DNA from: Paraburkholderia fungorum | GTDB taxonomy: Bacteria; Pseudomonadota; Gammaproteobacteria; Burkholderiales; Burkholderiaceae | DNA: 64,000 bases | Assembly: GCF_003610895.1 (NCBI RefSeq) | Contig: NZ_MCAS01000011.1 | Location: forward strand, 1 to 64,000 | Direction: 5' to 3' | Part shown: positions 38,335 through 46,348 of the stretch, piece after piece | Numbering within the stretch: the stretch's first letter is position 1 | How the letters are laid out: each line of letters starts with the position of its first letter | Notes under the pieces: model-generated | The model's database searches: none | What the model saw: the letters and a program-made list of their open reading frames with translations, nothing else | What the model was told of the DNA's origin: nothing | Program-made: the position numbers and the translations under genes

Positions 38335-38979
38335 TCAGATGCCGAACACGATCCGCAATGTATCGTTTTGCGCGATCACGGAGACGCCGATGATCAGCAG
38401 GATGAGCGGCAGAAGTGCGGTGCCGTAGCGCCGGATTGGCGCGCCCAGCAAGGGATGCTCCACCAGCCAGACCGCGCCCGCGCACCAGATGCCAATCATG
38501 GCGACGAACACCAGCGAGATGAACATGCCCGCGCTATGCGAATGACTCGCGTACAAGGGCACATAGACGGCGATGTTGTCCGAGCCATTGGCCACCGCCA
38601 CGCACGCCACTGTCCACCATGAAGAACCTGCGCCCGCCGCAGTCGGCGTCGCTGCCACGGCCGGTGTGCTCATGGGCGCCATGGTTCGCGCCGCTTTCTC
38701 CCGATCCGTATTGCCGGGTCGAAACCGCGTCCAGGCTTTGCTCAGACCCACGCCAATCGGCAAGATACCGAGCAAACCGACATAGCCGGTGGGTAACTGT
38801 GTCAACAAGGCGGCGAGCAGAATCGCGCCGGCGATCAGGGCCAGCGAACCTGCGAACTGCCCAAAGATCACGCGTCGCCGCTGACCGCCTGCTTCCGCAA
38901 GGAAGGCGAGCAGCACGAAAAGGTTGTCGATATTGGTGGCGGCGTAGGCCGCGATGGCGAGCAGGGCAAGGCTGAACAT
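38335..38979 (-). CDS. CadD-like cadmium resistance/cation transporter
   Basis: Start at MFSLALLAIAAYAATNIDNL (38979), which opens directly into the first membrane helix. The 214-aa protein has about five to six hydrophobic segments. The NIDNLFVLLAFLAE motif and a second internal VANGSDNIAVYVPLYA repeat unit are typical of the CadD/LysE-like fold. A variable hydrophilic loop (about residues 97-120) separates the halves. Family members are linked to cadmium efflux; actual substrate unproven. Confidence 0.8.
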   Translation of the reverse strand: MFSLALLAIAAYAATNIDNLFVLLAFLAEAGGQRRRVIFGQFAGSLALIAGAILLAALLTQLPTGYVGLLGILPIGVGLSKAWTRFRPGNTDREKAARTMAPMSTPAVAATPTAAGAGSSWWTVACVAVANGSDNIAVYVPLYASHSHSAGMFISLVFVAMIGIWCAGAVWLVEHPLLGAPIRRYGTALLPLILLIIGVSVIAQNDTLRIVFGI

Positions 38980-39268
38980 GCGGGAAAGCCGGTCGATGCA
39001 CAGTGGGAAAACGGATCTGTACCCACGGAGCAGGTCCAGCCGAAGGGACGGTGGGCGCCGCAGACATGGATGGCGGCCGCTCAACACGATGCCGATACCG
39101 GGCGTCGTGGTCAAGCCGTCTCTTCGTTCGACGTGCTGCGTGCGCGTTGCGATCCAGTCCGTTCGTGCGTCTCGCCGTGCCGAGTCTGTGCGTCTTGAGT
39201 GGCCGGTGCGATGCCGGTCCGTCAGCCCGTAAGCTACAATTGCCGACGGCTTGAAAAACGGAACATCA

Positions 39269-39811
39269 ATGAAGATTCGGATTATCTCTATCGCCTGCTT
39301 GACGACCGCTGCCGTGTTGCTGGCAGCCTGCACGGCCGTCTACAAGAACTCGGATGCATGCGAGCAGTTGATGCGAAGCAAGCTGGCTGAATCGTCCCAG
39401 GATACGCTCAAGGTGAGCCATAAAGGCGTCGGTATCGATGGTTCGCGGGTGATCGTCGAAGGATCGATCGAACATGTGCAGGCGGCTTCGGAGGTTGCGG
39501 CCGCTTCGGCTGCTTCCGCTGTGCAGGCGGCGTCGGCGGCGAAGGCGGCACGATCGGCTTCGGGCGCAGGTGCGTCGTCATCGGCGTCCTCGGCTGCGGA
39601 GGCTTCCGGCACAGCGCCTGGCGCGGCTTCGAATGCTGCTGCCGCTTCGAGTCCTGTTACAGCCTCGCTCAAATCGGCGAAGCCCAAGACGACCAGCACG
39701 GCAGCCGCCGCCGAGTGCACGTTCCACGGCTCGTCACTGGCCGTATTCAGCTGGTTGGCGCCGGCAAACCTTGCCTCGCCGCCGAATCCGGCCAGCGAGG
39801 CCACCGAGTAG
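39269..39811 (+). CDS. Ala/Ser-rich lipoprotein of unknown function
   Basis: Start at MKIRIISIACL (39269). The 180-aa product has a signal segment with lipobox VLLAAC, a short globular part (KNSDACEQLMRSKLAESSQDTLKVSHKGVGIDG...), then about 70 residues almost entirely Ala and Ser (ASAASAVQAASAAKAARSAS and onward), and a C-terminal AECTFHGSSLAVFSWLAP segment. The low-complexity stretch could span the periplasm. No domain recognised. Confidence 0.65.
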   Translation: MKIRIISIACLTTAAVLLAACTAVYKNSDACEQLMRSKLAESSQDTLKVSHKGVGIDGSRVIVEGSIEHVQAASEVAAASAASAVQAASAAKAARSASGAGASSSASSAAEASGTAPGAASNAAAASSPVTASLKSAKPKTTSTAAAAECTFHGSSLAVFSWLAPANLASPPNPASEATE

Positions 39812-39913
39812 CAATGCCTTTCGCGCTCGTTGCCGCGCGGCGAGTGCCTCCCGGGTACCCCATGCCGTGCTCAACAACGAACATGGCGCGATCCAGCTAG
39901 TGCAAGCAGAATC

Positions 39914-41785
39914 TCAAGCCGCCCCGTTCGCGAGGCGGCTTTTGTTTTCGCGCAGCAGATTCAGCACGCTTTCACCGAACGCCTGCGGCCGACCTTCGAA
40001 GCAGCGCTGCACGGCTTGCGTATCGATCAAACGTTGCCGCAACGCGGTGCGCTCGTCGTGCTGGTCGATCATGCGCACGGCTGCGGCGATGTATGCGTCG
40101 ACGCTGTCCGTGGTGGTCCACGACGGCATGCCCACGCGTTCGAATAGCGCGCCGTCGATCTGCTCGAACACCTCCGGCCCGCGTTTGCATACGCCCGGCA
40201 AGCCGAGCGTCAATGCGTCGACGATACCGTTGGTGTTGCCGAACGGAAACGGGCTGAGGAACAGATCGGATTGATTGACGCGCGCCAGATACTCGGCGTA
40301 GCCGTGAAAGTCGTGCACGACGGCGCCCGGCACCGCTCCCATTACGACGCTGCGCAATTGATCGAACTGCAGACCCGAAGGCACCCCGCTCATGAAGTGA
40401 AACTCGACGGGTGTCGCGGCGCGTGCACCGACTTCGCGGCACGCATCGAGAAAGCCGGGGTTGAGCTTCATCGCGCTCGCGGTGATGATGACTTGGAGTG
40501 TCTCGCGCGGCGGCGGAATCTGCGCCACGATATCCGGCAGCGCGACGGACGGGCGGTACGGTTGCCCATCCTTCGGCAGCTTCATGAGTTGTTCGCTGAA
40601 GCAGGCCGGGTCGCCGACATAATCTTCTTCGACGCTGATGTAGTCGATCTTGTCGGAATGCGTGGTGGCGGGATGGCCGAGCGCCGCGATTTGCAACGGC
40701 GCGATGCGCAGGTTGGACATGAACACCGTCAGCACGAACATGCCGACGCTTGGCATGTACAGCACATCCGGCTGTTCGGTCTCGGCGAGGTCGCGAATCG
40801 TCTTCAGGCATTCGCCGATGTATTCCGGCTCCTTCAGTTCGATGAAGCGGTCGAAAATCTTCCGCCCCGCTTCGTCGACCGCGTAATCGAAGCCGAAGCC
40901 CACCAGCTCGAAATGTTCGCGCGCGGCTTCGAGCGTGCGCGAGTGCGTGCGGTAGATCGAATGGGCGCCGGTGAACCACTCCAGCATGACAAACATCACG
41001 GGCTTTCTGCCGCGCCGCGATTTACCTTTGGCGGGCGTGCGTTGCAGCGTGGGCAGGTCGGTCAGGCCGAGTTGCGCGAGCTTGCGGCGCACCAGCACAT
41101 TGATGTCCTGCTTGATGGCATGACGCCGTGGCGTATCGGCATAGCTGCAGAACATATAGGCGTTGTGCAGCACGGCCGAGGGCAGGTCGTCGAGGTCGTC
41201 GATTTGCTGAAGCTTGCCGGGCAGCCACTCCAGCAGCGCCTCGCGCTTGAGGTGCGCGCCCGGCGAGCACTTGGAAATCGGCGCCAGTAAAACGAGGGCA
41301 AGGCAGGCCGCGAGCGTTTTGTCATACGCCCAGAGGGCGGCGAAGTCGAGCTCCAGTTCGGACTCGGTCGAGTAGAGCACGCATAGCTTCTCGACGAAGC
41401 TGTCTCCCGGCAGAAACTGTGCGTTCTCCGGGCCGCGCGGATTCAGGTGACGGGCGACATGGTCCGCATTGCCCGACGCGGTGGCCGAGAACAGCAGGCC
41501 GATCCATTCGTGCAGCGTGAGAAACAGCCTGAAGCATTCCGTTGGGAGTTGAAAGTCCGGGTCGGCGAATAGGGTTGATACGGCGCTCGTCAGGCGCGTG
41601 CAGAAACGCTGGCGTTGCGCTTTGGGAGACAGGCCGATCAGCCCCGAAGCCTCAAAGCTTTCGTCCAGCTCGCCGCGCGTTTGCTGAAGGCGCGCGAGTA
41701 GGACGATGAGCTGGAGGGACGCCTTGCCATGCTGTTGCGTATAAACGAGTTGCTCGAAACGGTCGAGCGAGAAGGTGATTTCCAT
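39914..41785 (-). CDS. HMW1C-type cytoplasmic N-glycosyltransferase (GT41)
   Basis: A 623-aa soluble protein of the same length as Haemophilus HMW1C (about 620). It shares its diagnostic segments: SNLRIAPLQIAALGHPATTHS, IDYISVEEDYVGDPACFSEQLMKLPKD and the sugar-nucleotide site LSPFPFGNTNGIVDALTLG, followed by EVFEQIDGALFERVGMP. HMW1C enzymes use UDP-glucose or UDP-galactose to modify Asn in N-X-S/T sites of an adhesin before its export. The N-terminal 200 residues form the all-helical domain of that family. No adhesin or two-partner secretion gene is in the window, so the target is unknown. Confidence 0.85.
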   Translation of the reverse strand: MEITFSLDRFEQLVYTQQHGKASLQLIVLLARLQQTRGELDESFEASGLIGLSPKAQRQRFCTRLTSAVSTLFADPDFQLPTECFRLFLTLHEWIGLLFSATASGNADHVARHLNPRGPENAQFLPGDSFVEKLCVLYSTESELELDFAALWAYDKTLAACLALVLLAPISKCSPGAHLKREALLEWLPGKLQQIDDLDDLPSAVLHNAYMFCSYADTPRRHAIKQDINVLVRRKLAQLGLTDLPTLQRTPAKGKSRRGRKPVMFVMLEWFTGAHSIYRTHSRTLEAAREHFELVGFGFDYAVDEAGRKIFDRFIELKEPEYIGECLKTIRDLAETEQPDVLYMPSVGMFVLTVFMSNLRIAPLQIAALGHPATTHSDKIDYISVEEDYVGDPACFSEQLMKLPKDGQPYRPSVALPDIVAQIPPPRETLQVIITASAMKLNPGFLDACREVGARAATPVEFHFMSGVPSGLQFDQLRSVVMGAVPGAVVHDFHGYAEYLARVNQSDLFLSPFPFGNTNGIVDALTLGLPGVCKRGPEVFEQIDGALFERVGMPSWTTTDSVDAYIAAAVRMIDQHDERTALRQRLIDTQAVQRCFEGRPQAFGESVLNLLRENKSRLANGAA

Positions 41786-41967
41786 CGTTTGACTGGTTTT
41801 AGATATGCAGGACTAACGATGCTGAGATGCCGCTAGTCAGAAACGATGATTATTGCAGTCAGGACGTATCAAATAAGCCCGGAGTGAGGATTGCGGAATT
41901 TTCCGTCCGGGAAAATCTGATCGGTCTGTAGGAATTCTGCGCAGGACGAATCCTCGATGTCGGACGC

Positions 41968-43239
41968 TCAGAAGGCGTAATACGGACCCGGCCCGGCCGA
42001 GGTGGCGCGCGACTCGATCGCCGTGTAGACGCGTCGTCCGAAAAAGAACGGCAAGCCCCAGCCGAAGCTATTGCTGGCCATTCCGGCCAGATTGTTGAAC
42101 GCGTTATTCGCGGACGCAAACAGCGCGCTTGAATTGCCGATCGCGAACGACACCGTGTTTGTTGCGCCGTCGGTACCCACGATCGAGGCGCTCGTGGTTT
42201 GCGTCGAGTTCGGGCAGTACCAGTAGCCGCACCGCGGCAACTGACTGTCGTTGAAGAAGAGCGCGTTCGAGCCGCTATCGACGTAGCTCTGCGCATATGT
42301 CTGCCCCGCGCTGCTGGTAACCACATAACCCGTCTGCGTATTCGCCTTGACCACACTGGCGCCGCCGAGCCTGTTATTCGCCTGGGTGCCGATGCCGAAA
42401 ATCATCGAACCCGACACGCTCGCCGCACCGGCGTCGGCGATCGCCGGCAGGTCGATCACCACGCCATTGTTGTCGAGCGGGAACTGGCTGACCGGATTGG
42501 TGACCTGTTGCGCGAGCGCTTGCGCACTCGAGACGCAGGCGCCGCTGGCATCGCAGTTGTAATACCACCGGGGCAAGGCGGCGTTGACGCAAGCGCTGCC
42601 GCAGTCGGCTGCGAACAGGCCGACCCCGAGTATGCCGTTGGCGCGCAGGCTCGCCACGTTCAGCATCGACGGGCCGGAGCCGGCGCAACCGGTGGGCACG
42701 GTGGGCAGTGTGGGGTCGGCGATCAACTGGATCGGAATCGAGGCGGCCAGTTGGCCGGCCATCCGCACGTCCGCGCTGCGCACGGAACCCCACGCATAGC
42801 CGCCGCCGAACACCGCGCATTCGCCCGCTACGCCGCTGCCTGAACCGATCGCCGCGAGCGCAAGGTTGGCCGGCAACGCGGACGCGAGAATCCGCAGGCC
42901 CTGCGAACCAGTGTCGACCTGAATGTTGTCGATCGTCGCGCAATTGCTGGTGCCGGGCTGGCAGACGGTGACGCTGGTGGTCAGCATATTGCGCGTCAGA
43001 CCCGGTGCGGTAGTGACCGCGATCGGCTGAACGTTCGGCGTGGTTGACTGTGGCACGCTCGTGGGCATGCCGGCATTGGGGGCTGTGGACGGTGCGCTGG
43101 CCGCGCCAGGACTGCTGGCCGGGCTAGCTGCGCCCGCCTGTGACGAGGCGGCGCTGCCGCCGCTGCTACCGCCGCCGCCGCAACCGGCGAGCGCCAAACA
43201 GACGAGCAACAGGGCGCGGAGATGAGAAGAGGTCTTCAT
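41968..43239 (-). CDS. DUF3443 family lipoprotein
   Basis: A 423-aa lipoprotein with lipobox LALAGC, then a glycine/serine/alanine-rich spacer (about residues 20-75). A DUF3443 domain follows with NIQVDTGSQGLRIL and FVDSGSNALFF-like (YVDSGSNALFFND) segments. Two D-S/T-G motifs of this sort resemble a retropepsin-like aspartic protease fold, but protease activity is only a guess. Several Cys are conserved (VCQPGTSNCATIDN, CGSACVNAALPRWYYNCD). It follows the DUF2844 gene by 63 bases, a pairing typical of Burkholderiaceae. Confidence 0.85.
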   Translation of the reverse strand: MKTSSHLRALLLVCLALAGCGGGGSSGGSAASSQAGAASPASSPGAASAPSTAPNAGMPTSVPQSTTPNVQPIAVTTAPGLTRNMLTTSVTVCQPGTSNCATIDNIQVDTGSQGLRILASALPANLALAAIGSGSGVAGECAVFGGGYAWGSVRSADVRMAGQLAASIPIQLIADPTLPTVPTGCAGSGPSMLNVASLRANGILGVGLFAADCGSACVNAALPRWYYNCDASGACVSSAQALAQQVTNPVSQFPLDNNGVVIDLPAIADAGAASVSGSMIFGIGTQANNRLGGASVVKANTQTGYVVTSSAGQTYAQSYVDSGSNALFFNDSQLPRCGYWYCPNSTQTTSASIVGTDGATNTVSFAIGNSSALFASANNAFNNLAGMASNSFGWGLPFFFGRRVYTAIESRATSAGPGPYYAF

Positions 43240-43302
43240 GATGCAGTCGGCAATCGGATAGGGGAGGGGTTTTTTGATGGCGCGCGCGGCGTCAGCGCGA
43301 AC

Positions 43303-43767
43303 TCAGCGGAAATCGCTGGCCGTGACGCCCGGCGGCAAGGCCGCCGGCAGCCACGCACGTCCTGCATAGCCACGCATCGGACCGCCGGATTCCACGATCA
43401 CGTCCTGGCGAACCACCCGAGAAGCGTGCAGATTGCCGTCCGGCGCCAAGGCCGCGGCTCCCAAGCGGTAGGAGTCGGCGTAGGGCCCCAGCAGCGCGCG
43501 CAGATCCGGCATGGTTGGGCCTTGCCACGTGTAGGCGATGATCTGGCCGGTACTGGTCGCGTACTCGTTGATGGTGGTGTGGCCCGCATCGGTCAGCGTG
43601 CGCAGGCGTAAGGCTGCGTTCAGCAAGGCCTGAGGCGCGGCGCCCGGCGAATCCGCCTGGCTGGACATCGTGCCGCCCAATTCGGCGTGCGCGCCGGTGC
43701 TGGTGAAGAGCAGGGCGGCCATCACTGCGAGGACGGCGGAGGCCGGTGAAAAACAAGGAATCTGCAT
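43303..43767 (-). CDS. DUF2844 family exported protein
   Basis: A 154-aa protein with a cleavable signal peptide (ending TGAHAELGG). A short beta-rich domain follows with TINEYATSTGQIIAYTWQGPTMPDLRALLG and a C-terminal RGYAGRAWLPAALPPGV. No catalytic motif. It is the first gene of a two-gene operon with the DUF3443 lipoprotein. Function unknown; joint action at the cell surface is an inference from pairing. Confidence 0.85.
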   Translation of the reverse strand: MQIPCFSPASAVLAVMAALLFTSTGAHAELGGTMSSQADSPGAAPQALLNAALRLRTLTDAGHTTINEYATSTGQIIAYTWQGPTMPDLRALLGPYADSYRLGAAALAPDGNLHASRVVRQDVIVESGGPMRGYAGRAWLPAALPPGVTASDFR

Positions 43768-44237
43768 GGCAACCTGCCTCGCTATAAGGAGAAACTCGGA
43801 ACGCTGACGTTTTATTGAGATGTCTAATTCAAGATAACACTCAGGTTTCCTTATCGTTATCAGGCGGGGGTTGTGGCGATCTGGTTAATCTCGAAAACAG
43901 GGTGTAGCAGACGTGAAAAGTGCCTTTTAAAACAATGATCTGACAATCAAGCCGGGCGCGACCTACAAGCGTTTGAGAAGTGTTGTGAACTGTTAAATTT
44001 GCGCTTGCGGGAGGGGAACGCCGTCGCTATGCATGGCGTTTTTGTGCAATAGGAGGCTGCGCGCCGCGCAGGGATTCGCCGGTATCGCTGCCCTTCGCCG
44101 TGGGGTGTCGGTTGCCGTCGGCGTGCTGCTTAATTCATGAGCAAACCCGGCTTTTTGCACATGTCTCGCCGGGATCGGTAAAATGTTGGGTTGATCCACG
44201 GAAACTTGCCGTGGCGTAGCGGAAGGATTCCCCGAAC
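43768..44237. other. Intergenic region upstream of bamC
   Basis: The gap of 470 bp has no credible gene. It holds a small stem with T-run (AACGCC ... GGCGTTTTT, 44017-44043). It also holds a probable bamC promoter TTGCAC (44155-44160), 18-base spacer, TAAAAT (44179-44184), and a hairpin CCACGG-N7-CCGTGG (44196-44214) in the expected 5' leader. AT-rich sequence at 43800-44000 is probably the promoter area of the DUF2844 operon. Confidence 0.5.
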
Positions 44238-45470
44238 ATGACTGATCTTCGTCTTACCAAGCGGTTTGCAGTAATGCTGATGGCAGGCGGTCTGGTCGCC
44301 GGCTGCGGTACCTCGTCGCCGACCAAAATCGACTACAAAAGCGACTCCAAGTCAAAGCAGGTGTCACTTGCCGTACCGCCGAACATGATCGATGAGACGT
44401 CCGATCAGCGTTCGTTGCCCCCGCAAGGCGGCGAAACCTCGCTGTCCACGCTCAAGCAGGTCCAGGCGCAAGCACCGGCCGCCAATACGCTCACGGTGGT
44501 GCCGCCGGTGAACGGCATGCACATCCAGCGCGACGGTACGGAAAGCTGGCTCGTGATCGACAACAAGGCGCCCGATCAGGCGTGGGCCCAGATCCGCCGT
44601 TTCTGGCAGGAACAGGGCTTCCTGCTGGTGGTCGACCAGCGCGACAAGGGCGTGATGGAAACGGACTGGAACGAAACCCACGCGCAGATCAACGACGGCC
44701 TGATCCGCGACACGCTGTCCAAAGCAATGGGCAACAGCTATGTGAGTTCCGAGCGCAACAAGTACCGTACGCGCCTCGAAGCGGCGCCGAACGGCGGCAC
44801 TTACGTGTTCATCAGCCAGAAGGGCATGCGCGAGGCGATCACCGGCACGAACAACGATTCGACCAAATGGGAAGCCAAGCCGAATGATCCGGGTCTCGAA
44901 CAGGAATACCTGAAGCGCTTGATGGCGGCGCTGGCGCTGGCCGATTCGCGCGCCAAGTCGAGCGACACGCAAAGTGCCCAGCTCTCGCCGGCGGGTGCCC
45001 AAACGGCGCCGAACGCGGCTGCGGCGGGTGCGAAGTCGGCGGCTGCGGCCACGGCGGCGCAGAATGTCGCGCTGTCGGCTCAGCAGCCCGTGCCTGACGA
45101 CTCGGCCAACAACACGTCGGCCCAGTTCTCGTCTACCGAGTTGACGCTCGGCGAGCCGTATGACCGTGCGTGGCTGCGTGTGGGCCTCGCGCTCGATCGC
45201 AGCAACTTCACCGTTGACGATCGCGATGCAAGCCGCGGGTTGTACTTCGTGCGCTACGTCGATCCGAAGGATCTGACCTCGGCGGAGCAAGGCTTCTGGA
45301 GCCAGGTGTTCCACGGCAAGAAGGAAAAGGTCGCCAAGCAGTATCTCGTGAACGTTCGCGCGGTGACGCCTGACCAGACCCGCGTGGCCGTGGTCGACAG
45401 CAAGGGTGCGATCGACGAGAGCCCGCAGGCCAAGCAGATCATGAGTCTGATGGTCGACCAGCTGCACTGA
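44238..45470 (+). CDS. bamC: Outer membrane protein assembly factor BamC (NlpB)
   Basis: A 410-aa outer-membrane lipoprotein with lipobox GLVAGC. The flexible N-terminal segment (KIDYKSDSKSKQVSLAVPPNM) is the part that binds BamD in E. coli. Two helix-grip domains follow (about 95-230 and 285-400), separated by an Ala/Gln-rich linker. It is part of the BAM complex that inserts beta-barrels. It is longer than E. coli BamC (344 aa) because of the linker. No dapA precedes it, unlike the common dapA-bamC arrangement. A strong terminator follows. Confidence 0.9.
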   Translation: MTDLRLTKRFAVMLMAGGLVAGCGTSSPTKIDYKSDSKSKQVSLAVPPNMIDETSDQRSLPPQGGETSLSTLKQVQAQAPAANTLTVVPPVNGMHIQRDGTESWLVIDNKAPDQAWAQIRRFWQEQGFLLVVDQRDKGVMETDWNETHAQINDGLIRDTLSKAMGNSYVSSERNKYRTRLEAAPNGGTYVFISQKGMREAITGTNNDSTKWEAKPNDPGLEQEYLKRLMAALALADSRAKSSDTQSAQLSPAGAQTAPNAAAAGAKSAAAATAAQNVALSAQQPVPDDSANNTSAQFSSTELTLGEPYDRAWLRVGLALDRSNFTVDDRDASRGLYFVRYVDPKDLTSAEQGFWSQVFHGKKEKVAKQYLVNVRAVTPDQTRVAVVDSKGAIDESPQAKQIMSLMVDQLH

Positions 45471-45503
45471 ACGAAGTTGTAGCACGCAGCGAACGCTGTC
45501 AGA

Positions 45504-45539
45504 AACCCGCCCGGTGCGTAAGCCCGGGCGGGTTTTTTT
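45504..45539 (+). terminator. Rho-independent terminator after bamC
   Basis: The stem AACCCGCCCGG / CCGGGCGGGTT with a short loop is followed by seven T, 34 bases after the bamC stop. Confidence 0.9.
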
Positions 45540-45652
45540 ATGTGCGTTCCATCTCCCGTACCGCAAGCCATTCGAGCGTCGTCAAGGCGTGCACGCGTTT
45601 TGCTTCTTGTCTGAAACACCGGTATGAACCGGCGCTCAACGGGGAGATGGCT

Positions 45653-45808
45653 ATGTTCGATGTGATTCCTTACTGGATGTGGGCGGCGAGCTTGCTCGTC
45701 CTGGCGCTTGTGTGCGGCGCGGCCCTGGCGCCGCGCGAGACGCGACGGCCAATGGATCTGCGAATCAGGCATAGGACGTCGCAGCGCACGAAATGGCCGG
45801 TGCGGTGA
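45653..45808 (+). CDS. Small single-span membrane protein, hypothetical
   Basis: A 51-codon ORF starting MFDVIPYWMWAASLLVLALV, with GGGGAG six bases upstream of the ATG. It has one hydrophobic segment (about residues 6-26), then a basic tail rich in Arg. The good ribosome-binding site and membrane segment support translation. No family recognised. An ATG six bases upstream is an alternative start. Confidence 0.45.
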   Translation: MFDVIPYWMWAASLLVLALVCGAALAPRETRRPMDLRIRHRTSQRTKWPVR

Positions 45809-45868
45809 GGTCGGTCCCGCTTCAAACGCATGAAGCGAGACCGCGCGGCCGCCACTGTGCGGCCGCAT

Positions 45869-45897
45869 GTAACGTGACGTTACCCCGGTGACGTAAC
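45869..45897 (+). promoter_or_regulatory. Palindromic GTAAC elements, possible activator site
   Basis: GTAACGT-G-ACGTTAC (45869-45883) is a perfect dyad, and a further GTGACGTAAC follows at 45888-45897. They lie about 105-130 bases upstream of the sigma-54 promoter at 45999, the usual distance for an enhancer-binding protein. Which regulator binds is unknown. Confidence 0.4.
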
Positions 45898-45998
45898 TCG
45901 CAAAACCCCTTCAGCAAATCCTTTCCAATTCCTTTCCGTGCAAAAAATGACAATAACAATCAACAGTTTGCGAACGATTTCTCGTGAAGCTGCATAAC

Positions 45999-46014
45999 TG
46001 GCACGCAATCTGCT
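45999..46014 (+). promoter_or_regulatory. Sigma-54 promoter of the small RNA gene
   Basis: TGGCACGCAATCTGCT matches the consensus TGGCACR-N4-TTGCW at every fixed position except one (C for the first T of TTGC), with correct GG-to-GC spacing. Transcription would start near 46025. No coding region follows before the terminator at 46195. Confidence 0.65.
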
Positions 46015-46024
46015 TTTAAAGACT

Positions 46025-46228
46025 CATGGGGCCGGATTCGTAACATTCGACGTGAGTTGGCGGCGAGTTTCGAAACGGCGAGTCCCAGACCCTTTCGGCG
46101 CCGGTGAACGAACCGGTGCTTAGCCCGATGATGGCCTGCGCGCGTGGCGCGGCCTCGGTGGCCCCGTCGCCTATCCTCGTAGGGCGACGGTTTCGCCCGC
46201 ACTCCAACGGAGTGCGGGCTATTTTTTT
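46025..46228 (+). ncRNA. Candidate sigma-54-dependent small RNA, about 200 nt
   Basis: Between a sigma-54 promoter and a strong terminator lie about 200 bases with no credible ORF. Local hairpins are visible (GGGCGAC-GGTTTC-type stem at 46181-46197, and CGCGCGTGGCGCG). The 5' bases (GGGGCCGGATTC...) briefly recall tmRNA, but there is no tRNA-like 3' end. I do not recognise an RNA family. Confidence 0.5.
46195..46228 (+). terminator. Strong rho-independent terminator of the small RNA
   Basis: The perfect stem GCCCGCACTCC-AAC-GGAGTGCGGGC is followed by TATTTTTTT. No plus-strand gene ends nearby, so it must terminate an RNA from the upstream noncoding region. Confidence 0.9.
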
Positions 46229-46348
46229 GGGTAATCGGAATGTGCGGAATGTGCGGAATGCAGTGCCGGTTCGCCGACGCGGCGAGCCGTACGTGACAGG
46301 AACGTGGCGACGCTCAAGCCTCAAGCCAGGCGTCGCGCGAGGCGGTTT

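Noticed and set aside
46025..46220. tmRNA or 6S RNA in the gene-free stretch
   Set aside because: The 5' bases GGGGCCGGATTC and ATTCGACG recall tmRNA, but there is no tRNA-like acceptor end, CCA or tag ORF, and the length is about half that expected. The 6S open bubble pattern is also absent.
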